Below are positions 8,344 through 15,691 of a stretch of DNA of 64,000 nucleotides, piece by piece. A program made the position numbers and the translations under genes. This stretch comes from Nostoc sp. LPT (GTDB taxonomy: Bacteria; Cyanobacteriota; Cyanobacteriia; Cyanobacteriales; Nostocaceae): positions 162,803 to 226,802 of the forward strand of contig NZ_JABXKF010000145.1 in the NCBI RefSeq assembly GCF_017115165.1, given 5' to 3'. Under the pieces are notes generated by a model, which was given only the letters and a program-made list of their open reading frames with translations, did no database searches and was not told the DNA's origin. The stretch's first letter is position 1. Each line of letters begins with the position of its first letter.

Positions 8344-9162
8344 TCACGATTCATCACTTGCGCCCTTTTTCCCTTTACTAGGAATCAAGCCACGTCTTCC
8401 AGGCATCTGAGAAAGTAGAAGGAAGCGTCGCAGATGCTGCAATTCTTCGCTATCTCCTAACAATTCTAACTGTTCCAAAGCATCCTTAAAAGGCAAATCA
8501 GAACGATAGAGAATGCGGAAGGCTTTTTTCAGCATAAGCAAATCTGCTGAGTCCATACCAGACCGTTTGAGTCCCACAAGATTGAGGGTTCGCACCCGCG
8601 CTGGATTTCCCTCCACCAGCATATATGGGGCCACATCCCGGTCAATACGTGCCATACCTCCTACCATTGCTTGTCTACCAATATGCACAAATTGATGGAC
8701 ACCTAAAACCCCACTTAGCCTAGCGCGTGACTCTATATGGACATGACCAGCCAACGCCACAGAGTTAGCAATCACTACTTGGTCTTCAATGACGCAGTTA
8801 TGAGCCACATGGACATAAGCCATCAAAAGATTACCGTCGCCAATTATCGTCGCTTCACCAGCACCGGTAGCGCGGTTAATGGTAACGTACTCACGAATCA
8901 AGTTGTTATCACCAATTTTGACCCAGGTTGGTTCTCCTACAAACTTCAGATCCTGGGGTTCCATGCCGATGGCTGCACCTGTAAAAATCTGATTTTGCGC
9001 CCCAATTTCACAAGGCCCTTCTAGCACTGCATGAGCACCGATTATTGTTTCAGGGCCCACTTTGACATGCGCTCCAATCACAGCATAGGCACCGACTTGC
9101 ACTGTATGGTGGAGTTCCGATTTCGGATGAATTACAGCAGTTGGATGAATTAGCGTTTTCAA
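8344..9162 (-). CDS. lpxA: UDP-N-acetylglucosamine acyltransferase LpxA
   Basis: 272 aa. Transfers a 3-hydroxyacyl chain from ACP to UDP-GlcNAc, the first step of lipid A synthesis. The left-handed beta-helix hexapeptide pattern is clear (IHPTAVIHPKSELH, VGPETIIGAHAVLEG). IREYVTINRAT and MAYVHVAHNCVI contain the conserved acyl- and sugar-binding region with the catalytic His. EGNPARVRTLNLVGLKR is typical of the C-terminus. The start codon appears to be TTG at 9162, supported by a GGAG about 9 nt upstream and the lack of an in-frame ATG. Confidence 0.95.
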   Translation of the reverse strand: MKTLIHPTAVIHPKSELHHTVQVGAYAVIGAHVKVGPETIIGAHAVLEGPCEIGAQNQIFTGAAIGMEPQDLKFVGEPTWVKIGDNNLIREYVTINRATGAGEATIIGDGNLLMAYVHVAHNCVIEDQVVIANSVALAGHVHIESRARLSGVLGVHQFVHIGRQAMVGGMARIDRDVAPYMLVEGNPARVRTLNLVGLKRSGMDSADLLMLKKAFRILYRSDLPFKDALEQLELLGDSEELQHLRRFLLLSQMPGRRGLIPSKGKKGASDES

Positions 9163-9475
9163 GGGTGAATCTCCAGAACTGTCTTAATAATCCAGCGCCA
9201 GGCGGGGTTTTTGAGGCAGCGCGTTACTCTGGTTAAGAGAGTTGTACCGACTACCGCCCCATTGAGGCGACTGGCGTTGTTGAGTGTGAAATATTTCAGT
9301 GAACGAAAGTGTCGGGCAAAGCAAGTTAAGTGTGTTTGTGAGTGCGTCTCGTAGAGAGGGCGGCGAAAATCAAGAAATTATCAGATGCTATTGTGGATAT
9401 CTTTCTAACTGTCATCCTGTTTCAGGATTCAGCAAGGGCATTTCACGGCTATACCCATACCACGAAAGCAAACTT
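9163..9475. other. Spacer between fabZ and lpxA, no gene recognised
   Basis: About 310 bases. A piece near 9340-9360 (GTGCGTCTCGTAGAGAG) resembles a half of a common Nostoc dispersed repeat. Open frames crossing it look random. It may carry an internal promoter for lpxA, but I cannot point to a convincing -35/-10 pair. Confidence 0.35.
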
Positions 9476-10006
9476 TTAGCTAACTAAAGAAAACATTAAT
9501 TCTCCTTCACAAGCAAGTTGACCATCAACTTCGGCACGACCTTGCATCTTACCGAAACGACGTTGTTTTACCCATAACAGTTCCACCGTCATTACTAGTT
9601 GATCCCCCGGCACGACCTGGCGACGAAAGCGGACTTTATCGATACCAGCAAAGACGAAGAGTCCGCCTTCTACCGAAGACATTTGAGTTAGGACAATGCC
9701 GCCAACTTGTGCCATTGCTTCAACAATTAGCACCCCTGGCATCAGTGGACGTTCAGGGAAATGTCCTTGAAAATGAGGTTCGTTGATAGTGACATTTTTA
9801 ACCCCAACAGCTTTTTCACCTGGTACATAGTCAATTATTTTGTCTACAAGTAAAAATGGGTAGCGGTGGGGTAGCAATTTCTGAATTTCTTCAGATGTGA
9901 AAGTTGTTTTAATCTCAGAACTGATTGTAATTTCATTTATCGCCTGTGATTCAGTAGATGTAGGTGTAGTCGTATCGATGGTATTCACTTCAGTGAGGAT
10001 TGACAT
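9476..10006 (-). CDS. fabZ: 3-hydroxyacyl-ACP dehydratase FabZ
   Basis: The ATG at 10006 (MSILTEVNTID) gives 176 aa; a TTG at 10060 would add 18 residues. FabZ dehydrates 3-hydroxyacyl-ACP in fatty acid synthesis and competes with LpxA/LpxD for hydroxyacyl-ACP, which explains its place between lpxC and lpxA. The catalytic His is in LPHRYPFLLVDKI and the catalytic Glu in PGVLIVEAMAQVGG; HFPERPLMPG is also diagnostic. The N-terminal 35 residues are Thr/Ser-rich and longer than in most bacteria. Confidence 0.95.
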   Translation of the reverse strand: MSILTEVNTIDTTTPTSTESQAINEITISSEIKTTFTSEEIQKLLPHRYPFLLVDKIIDYVPGEKAVGVKNVTINEPHFQGHFPERPLMPGVLIVEAMAQVGGIVLTQMSSVEGGLFVFAGIDKVRFRRQVVPGDQLVMTVELLWVKQRRFGKMQGRAEVDGQLACEGELMFSLVS

Positions 10007-10080
10007 TGGCCGTGTAGTTGATTTTTTATCTAAAAGTTGAGTAGGCAGGCGTATATCCAAAGCCTTGATAATCCTAGATT

Positions 10081-10941
10081 TTAGGCTTTAGTTCTAATCC
10101 GATAATCTAAAATTCTTTGAGCCAGCTGAATGTGTAAATTATGACTAGCTTTATACGCTAAAAAATGAGCGCGAGGAAAATTTCCTAGTAAACTCAAATC
10201 TCCTACTAAATCCAAGATTTTATGACGGACTGGCTCATTTGCAAATCTCAACGGTGGATTTAGCCAGCCTTCTGGGCCACAAACGAGTGCATTATCCAAA
10301 CTGCCACCTTTAATTAATCCTGTTTTTTGTAAGTGTTCAATTTGATGCAGTAATCCAAAAGTACGAGCAGGAGCAATTTCTGCAGCAAAGCTAGCAGAAG
10401 TTTTTCCTAGTTCAGCAGTTAGTGACCAACTATACCATTGATTGCCAATGGCAGGCAGGTCAAAATCAATACCGTAACTAAAGCGGGTTTCTGCTGCTGG
10501 GAGGGCACATACAAAGGCATCACCTTGATAGACCCATAAGGGTTCTGTAATAGCCAAGGGAACTTGGTTGTTAACGAGTTGTGAGACTAAGCCAACTTGG
10601 GCAATATTAGCTGTCCACACACTTGCCGAACCATCTAAAAGTGGGACTTCTGGGCCATCAATTTCAATTCGGGCATTATCCACGCCCATACTTGAAAGTG
10701 CTGCTAACAAATGCTCTACCGTCCGAACACATACCTCACCCTTACCCAACTGAGTTGAGAGAACAGTGTGACTAACTGCTGCAACTTGGGCTGGAATAAT
10801 CGGCAAATCCGGTAAATCCACCCGCACAAAGTAGCGTCCACTTCCCGCTTCGGCTGGTAATATCCGCACCTGGGTATTCACACCGCTATGCAGTCCCACC
10901 CCTGTTTGGGTGATTTGGGCTGCTAGAGTGTGCTGTTGCAT
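10081..10941 (-). CDS. lpxC: UDP-3-O-acyl-N-acetylglucosamine deacetylase LpxC
   Basis: 286 aa, zinc amidase that commits UDP-acyl-GlcNAc to lipid A. Typical stretches: TGVGLHSG at the N-terminus, RTVEHLLAALSSMGVDNA (zinc His), ARTFGLLHQIE, and RHKILDLVGDLSLLG (zinc His/Asp). FabZ follows with a short gap, so lpxC-fabZ are probably co-transcribed. Length is slightly short compared with E. coli but usual for cyanobacteria. ATG at 10941. Confidence 0.95.
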   Translation of the reverse strand: MQQHTLAAQITQTGVGLHSGVNTQVRILPAEAGSGRYFVRVDLPDLPIIPAQVAAVSHTVLSTQLGKGEVCVRTVEHLLAALSSMGVDNARIEIDGPEVPLLDGSASVWTANIAQVGLVSQLVNNQVPLAITEPLWVYQGDAFVCALPAAETRFSYGIDFDLPAIGNQWYSWSLTAELGKTSASFAAEIAPARTFGLLHQIEHLQKTGLIKGGSLDNALVCGPEGWLNPPLRFANEPVRHKILDLVGDLSLLGNFPRAHFLAYKASHNLHIQLAQRILDYRIRTKA

Positions 10942-11113
10942 AGTCGAAAAGTTAATATATTTCCTTTAGTATTGTTCATCGTCTATTTTGGTAAAATCCC
11001 TGATATTCCCCGAAAAATCTCATTAATCCCTTTATCGGAACAGTATTGAGGTAAATGTAAAAATTAGCAAGCTCATTAGGAAAGAGAATTGTCATTAGTC
11101 CTTTGTAATTCAC

Positions 11114-11145
11114 TAATGACCAATGACTAATGACTAATGACAAAT
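11114..11145. repeat. STRR heptamer array (TAATGAC)
   Basis: Four or more tandem copies of a 7-bp unit (TAATGAC, CAATGAC) sit directly after the omp85 stop codon. This is the short tandemly repeated repetitive type known from heterocystous cyanobacteria. Confidence 0.75.
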
Positions 11146-13772
11146 TAAAATCTTTCGCCAATACCGAAATTAATCCGGCTATCACCATCATCGTTGATAC
11201 CGTAATCAATCCGAATTGGCCCTAGTGGAGACTGGACGCGAACGCCAAGACCATAACCATAGCCACTGCCATTTTTGTTCAACACTTCAGCAGCCCTAGT
11301 ACTAGTTCCCAGGTCACTGCCGAGATCAAAAAATAGTGCGCCACTGACTACTGAAAAAACTGGAAACCGATACTCAACTGATGCTTGCACATAAGAGCGT
11401 CCACTACCTAATGCTCCTTCTTCATAACCCCGGACGGAGTTGCTACCCCCAAGGGTAAAAGCTTCGTAGGGAGGCAAGTCACCGAGAATGGTTCCTGCTT
11501 GCAGGTTAAATGCTAAGGTTTGTGCCCCTTTGCTAAGGCTAATCAACTTTATGGGTAAATATTGGCTGTAGCTACCCCGGAATCTAGTGAGTAAAATGTT
11601 GCCTAGCCCCACAGGGACTGACTGATCGACTCCAAAGCGGAGATAAGAACCACTAGTGGGTTGCAGCGGGTTATTACGGAGATCGCGCTGTGCCCCCACT
11701 TGCAACAGTAGTAAATCGTCTTGACCGCCGCTAGAGAGAGTCAATGGAATTTCATCACTGATGCGGTTTCCATTATCATCATCAAATACCGCTCCTGTTT
11801 TTCTAAGATTACCATCAGCATCACGGGCGGAAACTCGTTGATACTGTAAACCCGCTGAGGCAGTCCAGACAGAAGTTTTATAAGGATTGGCAGACAAAGG
11901 ACGGGTAAAGGTGACACCACCGCCTACACGGAGAATGCGGGGGCGATCCTGAGAATCTACATCGGTGGGATTATCTGGATTAAACGTCCTAATGTCTTCA
12001 TCTTGACCATCAAAAATCAACGAAATAGAACTGCGACGGAAAATATTGGTTGTGTAGGAAGTCCGGTAAGGATCTCCTGCGATCCAGGGGTCGGTAAACC
12101 GCACGTCAAACAGCAGTTCCCGTTCTCCCACCTGTATTTCTGTCCCCAATTTTTGGTTCCTACCGTTCAGGTTTTGCTGTTGATAACTTACTGTTCCAAA
12201 AAGTCCGCTAGCAGAACTAATCCCTGCCCCAGCCGCAATAGAACCGCTGCTGCGTTCAGCCACATTCACTACTACATCCACCTTGCTGGGGTCGGTACCA
12301 GGATCAAGGGACACATTCACATCTTCAAACAGTCCCAGTCCATACACGCGCTGTAGGTCTTTTTGCACTGTGTTGCGATTGAATACTTGTCCTGGCTTCA
12401 ACTCCACTTCTCGTGTAATGATGTAATCTTGTGTCCGTCCCCGAATTGGTTGTCCTTTTTCGTCTGTTTCTTGACCATCTTTGTTGCGGAACCGGACTCT
12501 AATGTTTTCTACTACCCCTTCTGCTACTTGTAAGGTAACAACTCCGCTTTCAGAGACTTGTGGCGCTCCAATCACGTTGGCTAGTACATAACCTTGGTCT
12601 TGATACCGCTTGTTTAACTGCTTGATGCCTTCTTGCAAGTCACGCAAATTGAGGATTTTGCCATACTGCTCCCGAAATACTTCATCCACAGTGTTAGCTG
12701 GTAGTACAGAAGGGACACCAGTGCCAGGATTGGCTTGCACTTCTACTTTGTTGAGGACGGGGTTAGGCTGCACAACAAAGCTCACCCGCACTCCCAAGGG
12801 GGTATCTTCTGGCGCTGCTTGGACGTTGGAGAAGAAGCCAGTACCAAAGATGGCGTTAATATCTTCTTGCAGTTGGCTGCGAGTTGTTGTTTGTCCTGGT
12901 TGGGTACGAATTACTCTGTAAACTTGGCTTTCCAATTCTGGTGATAGTTGCCCAGCCTGGGATCTAACTACTACTTCCGATACTAGTACGCGGGGGTCAT
13001 TGGCTTCTGGGGCTGTGTTGGGTTGAGTATTGCCCGGAGTTGTGGGTGGATTAACATTCTGGGGACTGGGAGTAGCGCCTGGGAATGGAGTATTGCCCGG
13101 AGTTGTCGATGGATTAACATTCTGGGGACTGGGAGTAGCGCCTGGGAATGGAGTACTGCTCGGAGTTGTGGGTGGATTAACATTCTGGGGACTGGGAGTA
13201 GCGCCTGGGAATGGCGCAGGTGTTCTTTGTTGACTACCTGGGGGGGGAATATCTGGAGTAGCTGATGGTTCTGGAGTTATGGGTAATAAAGGTTCTGTTG
13301 TCGGTGGATTTACATTTTCTGGAACTGGAGTGGTCTCAGGAGTTGGGGAAGGCGTTGGTTGTTGAATTTCTGGCGGTGGAATGTCTGGGGCCGGAGACGG
13401 CTGTTGAGTAGGGTTGGGATTTATTAGGGGGGTTTGTGCAATTGTTGGCGTTGTGGAGGTTGGCACAATTACCTTTGGGGTCGCGTAGGCGTAGCCCGCC
13501 GCAGGCATCGCTGCTGGGTTGGCAGGGTAAATTGCAACGACGCGGGATTGGGGACGCTCTGCCTCTATAGTTGCTGTAGATTTAGGTTGAGATTCTAGAC
13601 TTTTACTAGAGTTAAGCTGACCAGTGTCCTTTTTTGGCTGCTGATTTGTTTCTAGTGTCAAAACTTCTGTTGACTGTTTGGAATTGTTGGCGGTTTCTGC
13701 ATTCGCACTCAATGAGCCACCCAAAGGGGCTGCAATTGCTACTGCTGCCAGCAATACGGGAGATAAACGCAT
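11145..13772 (-). CDS. Omp85/BamA family outer-membrane assembly protein
   Basis: The ATG at 13772 gives 875 aa and a good signal peptide, MRLSPVLLAAVAIAAP ending near SANA; a TTG at 13850 would place 26 odd residues before it. A Pro/Thr-rich periplasmic linker (about residues 90-250) has three near-identical 21-residue units with PFPGATPSPQNVNP. POTRA domains follow (VSEVVVRSQAGQLSPEL, QLNKRYQDQGYVLANV, VFNRNTVQKDLQRVYGLGLF), then a 16-strand-type barrel with GGSNSVRGYEEGALGSGR and a terminal aromatic (GIGERF). It inserts beta-barrel proteins into the outer membrane. It is directly upstream of lpxC in transcription order. Confidence 0.93.
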   Translation of the reverse strand: MRLSPVLLAAVAIAAPLGGSLSANAETANNSKQSTEVLTLETNQQPKKDTGQLNSSKSLESQPKSTATIEAERPQSRVVAIYPANPAAMPAAGYAYATPKVIVPTSTTPTIAQTPLINPNPTQQPSPAPDIPPPEIQQPTPSPTPETTPVPENVNPPTTEPLLPITPEPSATPDIPPPGSQQRTPAPFPGATPSPQNVNPPTTPSSTPFPGATPSPQNVNPSTTPGNTPFPGATPSPQNVNPPTTPGNTQPNTAPEANDPRVLVSEVVVRSQAGQLSPELESQVYRVIRTQPGQTTTRSQLQEDINAIFGTGFFSNVQAAPEDTPLGVRVSFVVQPNPVLNKVEVQANPGTGVPSVLPANTVDEVFREQYGKILNLRDLQEGIKQLNKRYQDQGYVLANVIGAPQVSESGVVTLQVAEGVVENIRVRFRNKDGQETDEKGQPIRGRTQDYIITREVELKPGQVFNRNTVQKDLQRVYGLGLFEDVNVSLDPGTDPSKVDVVVNVAERSSGSIAAGAGISSASGLFGTVSYQQQNLNGRNQKLGTEIQVGERELLFDVRFTDPWIAGDPYRTSYTTNIFRRSSISLIFDGQDEDIRTFNPDNPTDVDSQDRPRILRVGGGVTFTRPLSANPYKTSVWTASAGLQYQRVSARDADGNLRKTGAVFDDDNGNRISDEIPLTLSSGGQDDLLLLQVGAQRDLRNNPLQPTSGSYLRFGVDQSVPVGLGNILLTRFRGSYSQYLPIKLISLSKGAQTLAFNLQAGTILGDLPPYEAFTLGGSNSVRGYEEGALGSGRSYVQASVEYRFPVFSVVSGALFFDLGSDLGTSTRAAEVLNKNGSGYGYGLGVRVQSPLGPIRIDYGINDDGDSRINFGIGERF
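13024..13212 (-). repeat. Three 63-bp coding repeats in the omp85 linker
   Basis: Three consecutive, almost identical 63-bp units encode PFPGATPSPQNVNP-(P/S)-TTP-x-x-T. Near identity at the DNA level suggests recent duplication. Open plus-strand frames here are artefacts of the repeat. Confidence 0.85.
13483..13511. repeat. Dispersed 29-bp repeat embedded in the omp85 reading frame
   Basis: GCGTAGGCGTAGCC...GGCATCGC is a 29-bp element that matches 25 of 29 positions with the non-coding copy at 29487-29515. Inside omp85 it is translated in frame as AMPAAGYAYAT. Confidence 0.75.
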
Positions 13773-13884
13773 TTTACTTATATTCCTCTTCACGACCACA
13801 CACACACCATCACAAGGCAATAATGCCCTTATGCCCAAGGTAAAACTCAAAACATAATTTTTTTCTTTTGCTTTTTTACTTTAC

Positions 13885-13908
13885 AAGGCAAAAGGCAAAA
13901 GGCAAAAG
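13885..13908. repeat. STRR heptamer array (GGCAAAA)
   Basis: Three tandem GGCAAAA heptamers lie between the purC stop and the omp85 start region. Confidence 0.6.
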
Positions 13909-13947
13909 TTAAATATAATTCCTTCTCAGCTTTTGGTTTTTACCTGG

Positions 13948-14685
13948 TTAACTTATAGTTTCTACTGCGTTTAGCACTCTTTGTAAAACCTCCTGGTAGG
14001 CATCCTCTACATTTCCTAAGTCTCGGCGAAAGCGATCTTTGTCCATTACTCGCCGATTTGAGTCCTTTTCTGCGGTATCCCACAAACGGCAGGTGTCGGG
14101 GCTAATTTCATCTGCCAAGAGCAACTGCTGTTGTGAGTCCAAACCAAACTCTAGTTTGAAGTCTACTAGGGTAATGCCACACCGCTGCCAAAAGTTATTC
14201 AGAAATTCATTGATTTGCAATGCTAGATGTGTAATTGCGTCTACTTGTTCCGCAGTCGCTAGTTCTAGCAGGTACAAGCGATCGCGTGTCAACAAAGGAT
14301 CTCCTAATTGATCGTTTTTGTAATAAAATTCAACCAAAGGCTGTTTCAAAATTTTACCCACTGGTAATCCTGTTTGCTGACACAGACTGCCAGCAGCAAT
14401 ATTTCTGATCACTACTTCTAAGGGTAAAATCTTTACAGCTCTCACCCGCATTTGATTCGGGGCTGGGCTATCGATAAAGTGAGTCTTTATACCATAAGCC
14501 TCCAACTGTTTAAAAAGCTGGCTAGAAATCCTACAATTAATTTTTCCTTTCTCTTCGATGTTGCCACGCTTTTGGGCGTTAAACGCCGTGGCATCGTCCT
14601 TAAAATCAGCCAACAAGACTTCTGGATCGTCCGTTGTATAAAGAATTTTCGCTTTGCCTTCGTATAACTTGGAATTAACAGACAT
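13948..14685 (-). CDS. purC: SAICAR synthetase PurC
   Basis: 245 aa. Condenses CAIR with aspartate in purine synthesis, using ATP. Diagnostic stretches are KLYEGKAKILYTTDDPE (ATP-binding strand), VVIRNIAAGSLCQQTGL, LVDFKLEFGLD and LLADEISPDTCRLWD. Length is normal. Single gene between omp85 and the DUF7219-like gene, minus strand. The start ATG at 14685 gives the typical MSVNSKLYEGK opening. Confidence 0.95.
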   Translation of the reverse strand: MSVNSKLYEGKAKILYTTDDPEVLLADFKDDATAFNAQKRGNIEEKGKINCRISSQLFKQLEAYGIKTHFIDSPAPNQMRVRAVKILPLEVVIRNIAAGSLCQQTGLPVGKILKQPLVEFYYKNDQLGDPLLTRDRLYLLELATAEQVDAITHLALQINEFLNNFWQRCGITLVDFKLEFGLDSQQQLLLADEISPDTCRLWDTAEKDSNRRVMDKDRFRRDLGNVEDAYQEVLQRVLNAVETIS

Positions 14686-15326
14686 GGTGGCAGGTAATGT
14701 TTTAGGCGATGGACAACAATTGTCCTTTGAGGCTTCACCATTTTATCTTTAGTTATTAACTATTGGCCATTGGTGATTATTTAAGAGGAAGCAAGGGCAG
14801 GGTAAAATAATTAATAACCAATACCCAGCCCCATTTTCTCTTCTCTATCGCTGCTTAATAGCCAGTTGCCAAATATTTATAACTAAATCTCTAACTTTTA
14901 ACAGAAGACAATTGGCTTTTGTATCTAGTATCCTCACCTAAGTAGTTTTACTATCAGGATTTTAATTAGTTTTAAGAGAATAAGTTACTAAGACATACTG
15001 GTATGTGATAATAATTTGTACCTGAAAGGTTTCGACCGAAGCTAATTACAATTTGAACTTCATAAATTAAGATGAGATAAATTGATAACCGTGAGGAAAA
15101 TAAAATGTTCTCTATAGTTACTTTAGCAGAAACTTTTTTTGTAATATTGACAACACAAAATATTTCAAGCTTTATCCTCTAGTCTCAAAATCTGAATCAA
15201 CCAATTCTTGCATCAACAATTGGAAAAGGAGTTGGACAATCTGATTTACCCCAATCTGACAAAAAGAAAGATTAGGTTTGCTAGTGATTCAGCTTCAGAA
15301 CCCCAAACACAAGGTGAATTGAATAA
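14686..15326. other. Long AT-rich spacer upstream of purC, no gene recognised
   Basis: About 640 bases between divergent genes. One 25-codon open frame (ATG near 15105, MFSIVTLAETFF) is preceded by GTGAGGAAAATAAA, which could serve as a ribosome site, but it matches no small photosynthetic subunit I know. Probably holds promoters for purC and the gene at 15327. Confidence 0.35.
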
Positions 15327-15602
15327 ATGGACAAAAAAATAGTGAACAAGGATGATTTTCTCTACCCTCGCGGTCGCTACTACGGTCAGGTTAAGCCAGA
15401 AAACTTGGTTTTTAATGCAAATCTCCAGGAATTTGCTCAACGGGTAAGTTACATTTGCAACTTAGAAACAGGCGGAAAAGTGCCTCCAGGTGCAGCTTAC
15501 GAACAAATAAAGGATCTGTGGAAACAGTTGAAACGCTCAAAAAAAGAGCTAGGAATTGGCGAAGATCCCTTTCAAGATGACCAGGGAGAGACTCAAGGTT
15601 GA
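15327..15602 (+). CDS. DUF7219-like conserved cyanobacterial protein, 91 aa
   Basis: Small soluble protein with FLYPRGRYYGQVKPENLVFN, NANLQEFAQRVSYICNLETG and IKDLWKQLKRSKKELGIG. From memory this is a highly conserved cyanobacterial family (DUF7219). No catalytic motif is obvious; the mid part is probably helical. Convergent with the cyclase gene, from which it is separated by an STRR array. Function unknown. Confidence 0.8.
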   Translation: MDKKIVNKDDFLYPRGRYYGQVKPENLVFNANLQEFAQRVSYICNLETGGKVPPGAAYEQIKDLWKQLKRSKKELGIGEDPFQDDQGETQG

Positions 15603-15691
15603 ATGGGGAATGGGGAATGGGGAATGGGGAATCGGGCATTGGGCATTGGGCATGGGGAATTGACCAATGACAAATGACCAATGACAAATGA
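15601..15691. repeat. STRR array: about twelve tandem heptamers
   Basis: A strictly 7-bp periodic run starting GGGAATG (several copies) shifts to GGGCATT and then to GACCAAT/GACAAAT. It fills the whole gap between two convergent genes. The unit drifts but the period holds. Confidence 0.85.

Noticed and set aside
10976..11209. 77-codon minus frame between lpxC and omp85
   Set aside because: It overlaps the omp85 3' end and consists partly of STRR heptamers.
13023..13265. Plus-strand frames of 67-80 codons with repeated WINILGTGSSAWEW-like peptides
   Set aside because: They are the antisense of the three 63-bp repeats in omp85.
11145..13850. Longer omp85 start at 13850
   Set aside because: It is a TTG and would put 26 non-signal residues before a good signal peptide; ATG 13772 is better.
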